NCBI GenBank assembly: GCA_958422185.1 | Contig: CATZNW010000018.1 | Coordinates: 1-48,715, forward strand | Direction of reading: 5' to 3' | DNA length: 48,715 bases | From: an uncultured Clostridium sp. | GTDB taxonomy: Bacteria; Bacillota; Clostridia; Oscillospirales; Acutalibacteraceae | Translations under genes and position numbers: made by a program | Shown: in pieces, positions 46,401 to 48,715 of the stretch | Layout: every line of letters starts with the position of its first letter | Position numbering within the stretch: position 1 is the first letter of the stretch | Notes under the pieces: generated by a model | What the model was told of the DNA's origin: nothing | Databases searched by the model: none | What the model saw: only the letters and a program-made list of their open reading frames with translations

Positions 46401-46576
46401 TCGACTTGGCAGTCGGTGCAGAAAAGCTGAATGTAACCAGTTCTTCAGATGAATATGATGTTGGATTAGACATAGATAGGATGGGTAGCATCAACTCTTT
46501 GGACCTTTCCCTTTGTGCAGCATTCAACAATTATACTAACAATACTGAGTATGCTGAAATAATCATTCAGAATTAA
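40439..46576 (+). CDS. Giant secreted protein with C-terminal beta-sandwich and dockerin modules (2045 aa)
   Basis: The start is GTG at 40439, 8 bases after GGAGG; a TTG at 40406 lacks such a site. A clear signal peptide (KLLALFLAIVMVLTAF, cleavage near AFSAFAAD) is followed by about 900 residues of mainly helical sequence of unknown family. Then come about 650 residues rich in strands (for example FNFDITLENLGHGINRY, which resembles secreted Ig-like sheets). A helical FIVAR-like block follows (YTADSWAEFISALDAA, near 1815). The ending is modular: a carboxypeptidase-regulatory/CnaB-like sandwich (about 1887-1977, TGDDGKFTLENVPDGTY) and a dockerin (from about 1978) with calcium loops NWNGDGNINALD and DIDRMGSINSLD. 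Dockerins dock onto cohesins, so the protein is probably a client of a surface scaffold. No catalytic domain is recognised. Confidence 0.86.
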   Translation: MKNKFSKKLLALFLAIVMVLTAFTGAFSAFAADESYYDGNISDSQVNDLGWVELTDEQTADALLDYLDDLLASANIAPIDYQLSLPGIIDINIDNVVLDSVNGLLDLAQQGQANLEANSGVMGSLGDLKNVSLEDFKNLEWESVSTDEVGCGKDFRAKNSSIEILTTIFSAIERLTANWNGSKAVLKQVLTGQLSLGALEIAVDPYPMINEQALALLFGEQLPEGYENNLVHHIVAKLITEFTDWFTEEEAEHIYNGDAGYELDTVLFRALSTQLLQQINVEVTYPDGTSSRDHYGTSDQDPNLCYTPDGNVYIFQYNEDASEDGSDDVNLMLTPDETLFEFSYEALEVAWKTVLSTTLSQLNNADYGSVPHDYNYSEWFESKGYTWDYLNVANNYSSTYVEQWASETGLDLETVKADLTFNRELVDDPSYNWRDIKSQYLFNKVCRSPLMVYYFHEETGPLNTNIKCTGTPNIDAFFEQDYSNYTSILGGFNDFLVAAVKDFLPDYAGELATTGNTTNASTIATTLVPNALKVVQYVADATDKNILSYFYNKYGSSAVLSEANFEEAMVPFLIACLENNLDGLLGQIHKDKWDACKDAEGVAVVALEEYLSYILPHLDYSEMITKDENGYYDVDLNTILAMCRDAVGYVMTQYVPVSDANGNPWSIYDVTAAQTYNEQVSSGTDILSLLNSVIVYYANEKGAGSLLGCINPDTAECLITRSNTIWENIDIAVNQLLPVLGELQFGSNDKYGKFDSEDLIWNDIVSGVLNIGDTAGHEETGGGGITNFIYRLATIIGSPSISSKGVDLVVYDLVKDLFNGILNPRYSDSYYADKDAEVDVIPDVSGTAAAANPFHNLIQRDVFAGTVGDDTDIGVFGKFVVNVAEASGYKDYPDTLWEGAMFVVNAVASFVPAFLPSIQEYEVGDLGVSQSAGASSSYNYSTFNFDITLENLGHGINRYIKDDTGAFKQQSRSYIQIDSIEANKGSFSLTGYDSYLEPSESTTVNVSGSVPQSAFGGENSTVVSFIISYRILDEDGNPYALDTDSSATYNKTFTKTVNYSLTTVSDWYNLTYNSASSDNPFTETNFEAGNSPATGTYSSLTTRVVEVNNFLWRDYGNVQYPNEIVVRTSQLDDINYPLYLINETSGKGIDGVAAVKTFNGTDHFAVTCDPETGDLVNVFYYDYYKDGQWVTDQKLNRQAVLDLMANDFTITDYRFHVVCPYEQIDSFTFVDGYKPGSHEVEYDEEGNFSIIWLPIDSGNYKTVLDYSKTEPGDVSLSSCVPGIVLAFNKITTSGGNEVMDFLVWDQETQVSPGTTSDRDDIGYRIISNYPQTFTMPITVADDSGESESAQAVYSESAAFINNYTTTDVEDASVYSYFYDAAMGALAAQELPITTDNALAYGSVKANNTVYTSTTNPIGDVAYKLATESDLAGEAYAGLRGDLYENGGVYYVTRYSDGSGYVYANPVFKHEKATPGNGLTLTDETVSINLTGKAQNYQVYTLDGTDLKAVYVREPGEDAVAEYHLLNDIQYVKEWQDLGSGSGELFEDPYYMDTADQATTDSGSKLYDEISFTYRDAANRQTSSTNDEWTLKFAETNYGVVDDPDLRGLIARAVDKAEYALQLVNDHLKVSYAKTLFDRVNLVRSDLNNANFEVISYENMAAAGRAAESLISVDYYRSYYLVDESGEKQLAFECLDSASEAQLETYNEIHSTEYELSDFASEVDNTKNVYSSNATSFEVNEAIRMFELYLAGVEERGYIGDKLEEEISCAVNGKSCENKDYKQTSYKSVSVDVENASYAVDGATYTASSNPDGVTYTADSWAEFISALDAAVDAAVNAQSYTYKDAGIYKPADKDKYIYQVSDVYELRTNLMRAENGLTVAEAEEPEGYTVSAFVGAFAAPGSVYGTYATTGATVSIQTDAGEISAVTGDDGKFTLENVPDGTYTATITYKYGFDRTFKITVDGANVESTTMVGIIACNWNGDGNINALDLAVGAEKLNVTSSSDEYDVGLDIDRMGSINSLDLSLCAAFNNYTNNTEYAEIIIQN
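46244..46398 (+). repeat. Near-identical repeat, copy 1 (sandwich-dockerin junction)
   Basis: 155 bp matching 47457-47611 with only two adjacent differences (46275-46276), including 122 bp of perfect identity (46277-46398). Flanking sequence of the same module has many silent differences, so the patch is sharply bounded. Confidence 0.93.
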
Positions 46577-46592
46577 TGTCTGTTTAAAGTGT

Positions 46593-46615
46593 CCGGCAGG
46601 GGATGACCCTGCCGG
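46593..46615 (+). terminator. Hairpin without T run between the two dockerin genes
   Basis: CCGGCAGGG pairs perfectly with CCCTGCCGG over a 5-base loop. ATGCACGG follows instead of T residues. It may act as a weak terminator or as an mRNA stability element that sets the ratio of the two products. Confidence 0.5.
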
Positions 46616-46655
46616 ATGCACGGCATTTTAAATTTAAACAATTTGGGGATTTATT

Positions 46656-47789
46656 ATGCGGAATATGATTTTAAAAAAATGGTTCTGTGCTCTGCTTGCC
46701 GTGATCATGGCGGCCGCTTCTTTTTCTGCGGGGCAGCTTGCCGTAAGCGCGGAATCTCAGCAGGGCGCGCTCGGTTCGCAACAGCCGGCCATTACTGCTT
46801 CTTATACGGACAGCGAAGGCGCCGTTTATGACGGCAATGCTCTTGCTCCCGGCAGTTATACCATGACCCTTTCCGTTTCGGATCTGTATTCTTTGTTCAA
46901 CATGGAATTCACCGCTTCCTATAATGAAGAGCTGCTTTCTTTCAGCTCTCTCGGGGAAAGTCTGTTGCAGGATATGGATTTTTATGCGGCGCCCGCTTTA
47001 GGCGGGGAATTTTCGTTTTATATCGCATCTTTAAACGAGGATTCTTTGATTCTGCCCGATAACGGCGCGGATCTTTTCAGAATCGGTATAACGGTTAACG
47101 GGGATTCTCCCGTGGATATGCAGGAAGTCATAACGGTTAATGAAAACCCGAATTTAACTTATATTGATGTAAGTTACGGCGACAGGATCGTCCCGGATAA
47201 TGATACGGATCCGGTCATTCATAATTGCTATGCGCTTGCGGAGTCAGATGATTTCCTTGGCACGGTATATCCTATGACCTGCGATCTGTCGCCGGATTTA
47301 ACAAAGTATTATACAGTATCTGCTTACGTTGGTGCGCTTGCTGCGCCCGGAGATGAATTCGGCACCTACGCAACAAAAGGTGCAACCGTAACGATCAAAA
47401 CAGAGGATGGCAGCGAGATCAGCGCAACGACCGGCGATGACGGAGGATTTACTCTGGAGAATGTTCCGGACGGTACTTATACCGCAAATATTACATATAA
47501 GTACGGCTTCGACAGAACATTTAAGATCACGGTAGACGGCGCAAATGTTGAATCTACAACAATGGTTGGTATCATTGCCTGCAACTGGAACGGTGATGGA
47601 AATATCAACGCTCTCGATTTATCTGTCGGCGCTGAAAAGCTGAATGTAACCAATACATCTGATGAATATGATGTTGGATTTGACCTTGATAGGCTGGGCA
47701 GCATAAATTCATTGGATCTTTCCCTCTGTGCCGCATTTTTAAATGTTACGGATAACTATATTTACAGCGATACTGTACTTACTGCCTAA
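46656..47789 (+). CDS. Secreted cohesin-like protein with beta-sandwich and dockerin modules (377 aa)
   Basis: The signal peptide (MILKKWFCALLAVIMAAASFSAGQLAVSAE) is followed by a beta-rich domain (about 40-200). SYTMTLSVSDLYSLFNMEFTASYNEELLSF resembles the start of a cohesin (strand, hydrophobic loop, then Tyr-Asn-x-x-x-Leu), but the match is by eye. From about 218 it repeats the giant protein's ending: a CnaB/carboxypeptidase-regulatory-like sandwich, then from about 308 a dockerin with loops NWNGDGNINALD and DLDRLGSINSLD. If the N-terminal domain is a cohesin, this would be an adaptor that joins dockerin clients to a larger scaffold. It is probably co-transcribed with the genes on either side; GGGGAT lies 5 bases before ATG. 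Confidence 0.8.
   Translation: MRNMILKKWFCALLAVIMAAASFSAGQLAVSAESQQGALGSQQPAITASYTDSEGAVYDGNALAPGSYTMTLSVSDLYSLFNMEFTASYNEELLSFSSLGESLLQDMDFYAAPALGGEFSFYIASLNEDSLILPDNGADLFRIGITVNGDSPVDMQEVITVNENPNLTYIDVSYGDRIVPDNDTDPVIHNCYALAESDDFLGTVYPMTCDLSPDLTKYYTVSAYVGALAAPGDEFGTYATKGATVTIKTEDGSEISATTGDDGGFTLENVPDGTYTANITYKYGFDRTFKITVDGANVESTTMVGIIACNWNGDGNINALDLSVGAEKLNVTNTSDEYDVGFDLDRLGSINSLDLSLCAAFLNVTDNYIYSDTVLTA
47457..47611 (+). repeat. Near-identical repeat, copy 2 (sandwich-dockerin junction)
   Basis: The second copy of the 155-bp patch at 46244-46398, offset 1213 bp, in the same frame and same module. Confidence 0.93.
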
Positions 47790-47805
47790 GGAGGTAAAAT
47801 ATTAG

Positions 47806-48715
47806 ATGAAAAGCTTTAAAAAAGCTTTGGCCGTTTTGCTTTCCGTTCTGATGGTTGTTTTCAGCTTCCCGCTTTCAGCATTTGCTGTTGAAAATGAAAA
47901 TAATGCAGACGGAACGTATTCAACGGACTATAATGTTGAAGTTGAAATGTTAGCATTTCAATATACAGGTGCGGGCGCATGGGGCTATTACAGCGATGGC
48001 GTTGGTGAGCCCATTCAGGACCTTGAGCACTTCAGCGGCGATGATTTGACTAGCGCAAGAAATATGTTTGCCGTTGCTATTGTAATCAAGGGCCTTAGCA
48101 CATGGACCGGAGCGGCATTATGCTTTGAGTTTGACCGTTCTATGGTTATAAATGGTTACTATAGAAATGCAGCCCTTGTTCAGACAGGTCAGGCTGCGTC
48201 AGCAGGCGCCTGCCTTGCTTCTCATATAGATTTTGATGAGGAAATGAGAGGCCTGACTTTCAATGAGGCTTATTCATCACCGAATGACCCGGTAGTTAAT
48301 CCTGATGGCGATATTTCCATGCTGTCTGTTTCAGCTGTAGCCTACGGATGCCCGGCAAAATCAGAATCCGATCCCGGATTGGGCTATGATCCTGCCGCTT
48401 ATGTTATTGACGGTATGGTTGTAGGCGTATTCGGTATGCAGCTTGTAAATCCTGATCAAGAGATCAATCTCTTTGAGGCAATTAAGCCTGTAAACCTTGA
48501 CGCCGTACAGGTAATCGGCCAGGATCTTTCCGATACTAACAAGAATCTTTACGGTTATGACGGCGTATGGGCAACCGGTGATAATCAGTTTGAATTGATT
48601 CGTGAAACTTCTAATAATACTCTGTTTACACTTCCGCAGTGGGGTATTGAACCTGCAGAAGAACCGACAGAAGTAACCTACACATACAACTTTGCAAATG
48701 ACGGTGGCAGCCAGC
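47806..48715 (+). CDS. Secreted, possibly cohesin-like protein, cut by the window end (at least 303 aa)
   Basis: The frame is open to the right edge. AAGGAGG lies 11 bases before ATG and 17 bp after the previous stop. The signal peptide (MKSFKKALAVLLSVLMVVF, cleavage near PLSAFAVE) resembles those of the two giant proteins. The visible mature part is a beta-rich domain with MFAVAIVIKGLSTWTGAALCFEFDRSMV, a pattern compatible with a cohesin-like fold, and later VVGVFGMQLVNPDQEINLFEA. Near the edge a Glu/Pro/Thr linker (EPAEEPTEVTY) leads into another strand-rich region. A scaffold or an anchoring subunit is plausible, but the C-terminus is not visible. Confidence 0.75.
   Translation, partial: MKSFKKALAVLLSVLMVVFSFPLSAFAVENENNADGTYSTDYNVEVEMLAFQYTGAGAWGYYSDGVGEPIQDLEHFSGDDLTSARNMFAVAIVIKGLSTWTGAALCFEFDRSMVINGYYRNAALVQTGQAASAGACLASHIDFDEEMRGLTFNEAYSSPNDPVVNPDGDISMLSVSAVAYGCPAKSESDPGLGYDPAAYVIDGMVVGVFGMQLVNPDQEINLFEAIKPVNLDAVQVIGQDLSDTNKNLYGYDGVWATGDNQFELIRETSNNTLFTLPQWGIEPAEEPTEVTYTYNFANDGGSQ

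Noticed and set aside
46244..47611. CRISPR or tandem short repeats
   Set aside because: The repeat is two long copies inside coding sequence, in frame and in the same protein module, not an array.

Overview
The window looks like chromosome from an anaerobic, gut-type member of the Eubacteriales, probably the Ruminococcaceae/Oscillospiraceae or a close relative. The grounds are moderate-to-low GC, strong AGGAGG ribosome binding sites, clean sigma-A type promoters, an Amt-PII fusion, a DUF815 ATPase, glycosidases, and very large secreted proteins with dockerin-like and cohesin-like modules. I see no tRNA, rRNA, CRISPR array, insertion sequence or phage gene. No species can be named from sequence alone.

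Layout. Positions 1-3500 hold an AT-rich divergent pair (a small XRE repressor and a lipoprotein, with twin operators) and a cytoplasmic GH29 alpha-L-fucosidase. Positions 3500-8400 hold a membrane-anchored protein of unknown role and a two-gene ABC exporter, divergent from a second small XRE repressor whose two perfect dyads lie inside overlapping promoters. Positions 8400-17700 hold housekeeping genes: an ammonium transporter fused to a PII domain and preceded by a terminator in its leader, phosphohexomutase with a 33-residue membrane protein behind it, a ComM-like ATPase with a LUD-domain protein, an orphan amino-acid binding lipoprotein, and threonine dehydratase with RidA. Positions 17700-26600 hold a membrane-anchored metallophosphatase/beta-propeller fusion, an OmpR-type regulator, histidine kinase and HtrA protease operon, a DUF815 ATPase, and ilvC. 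Positions 26600-32100 hold a four-gene operon (pyrophosphatase-like/NUDIX fusion, NTP_transf_5-like protein, GH27 alpha-galactosidase with an inserted domain, GNAT acetyltransferase) and an acyltransferase-3 membrane protein.

The most interesting part is 32293-48715. Two giant secreted proteins are transcribed divergently from a 736-bp intergenic region with long structured leaders. One has 2469 residues, is helical and carries repeats of about 488 residues. The other has 2045 residues and ends in a beta-sandwich module plus a dockerin. Downstream of the second are a smaller secreted protein with a cohesin-like N-terminus and the same beta-sandwich/dockerin ending, and another secreted, possibly cohesin-like protein cut by the window end. 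The two dockerin-bearing genes share a 155-bp patch with only two differences. Together this looks like a cellulosome-like surface assembly whose main components are not recognisable enzymes.

Functional links that can be read directly: IlvA makes reactive enamine/imine intermediates that RidA hydrolyses; IlvA and IlvC both serve isoleucine synthesis; the fucosidase and alpha-galactosidase process glycan fragments that the phosphohexomutase could help channel; and the two-component operon with HtrA looks like an envelope-stress unit.
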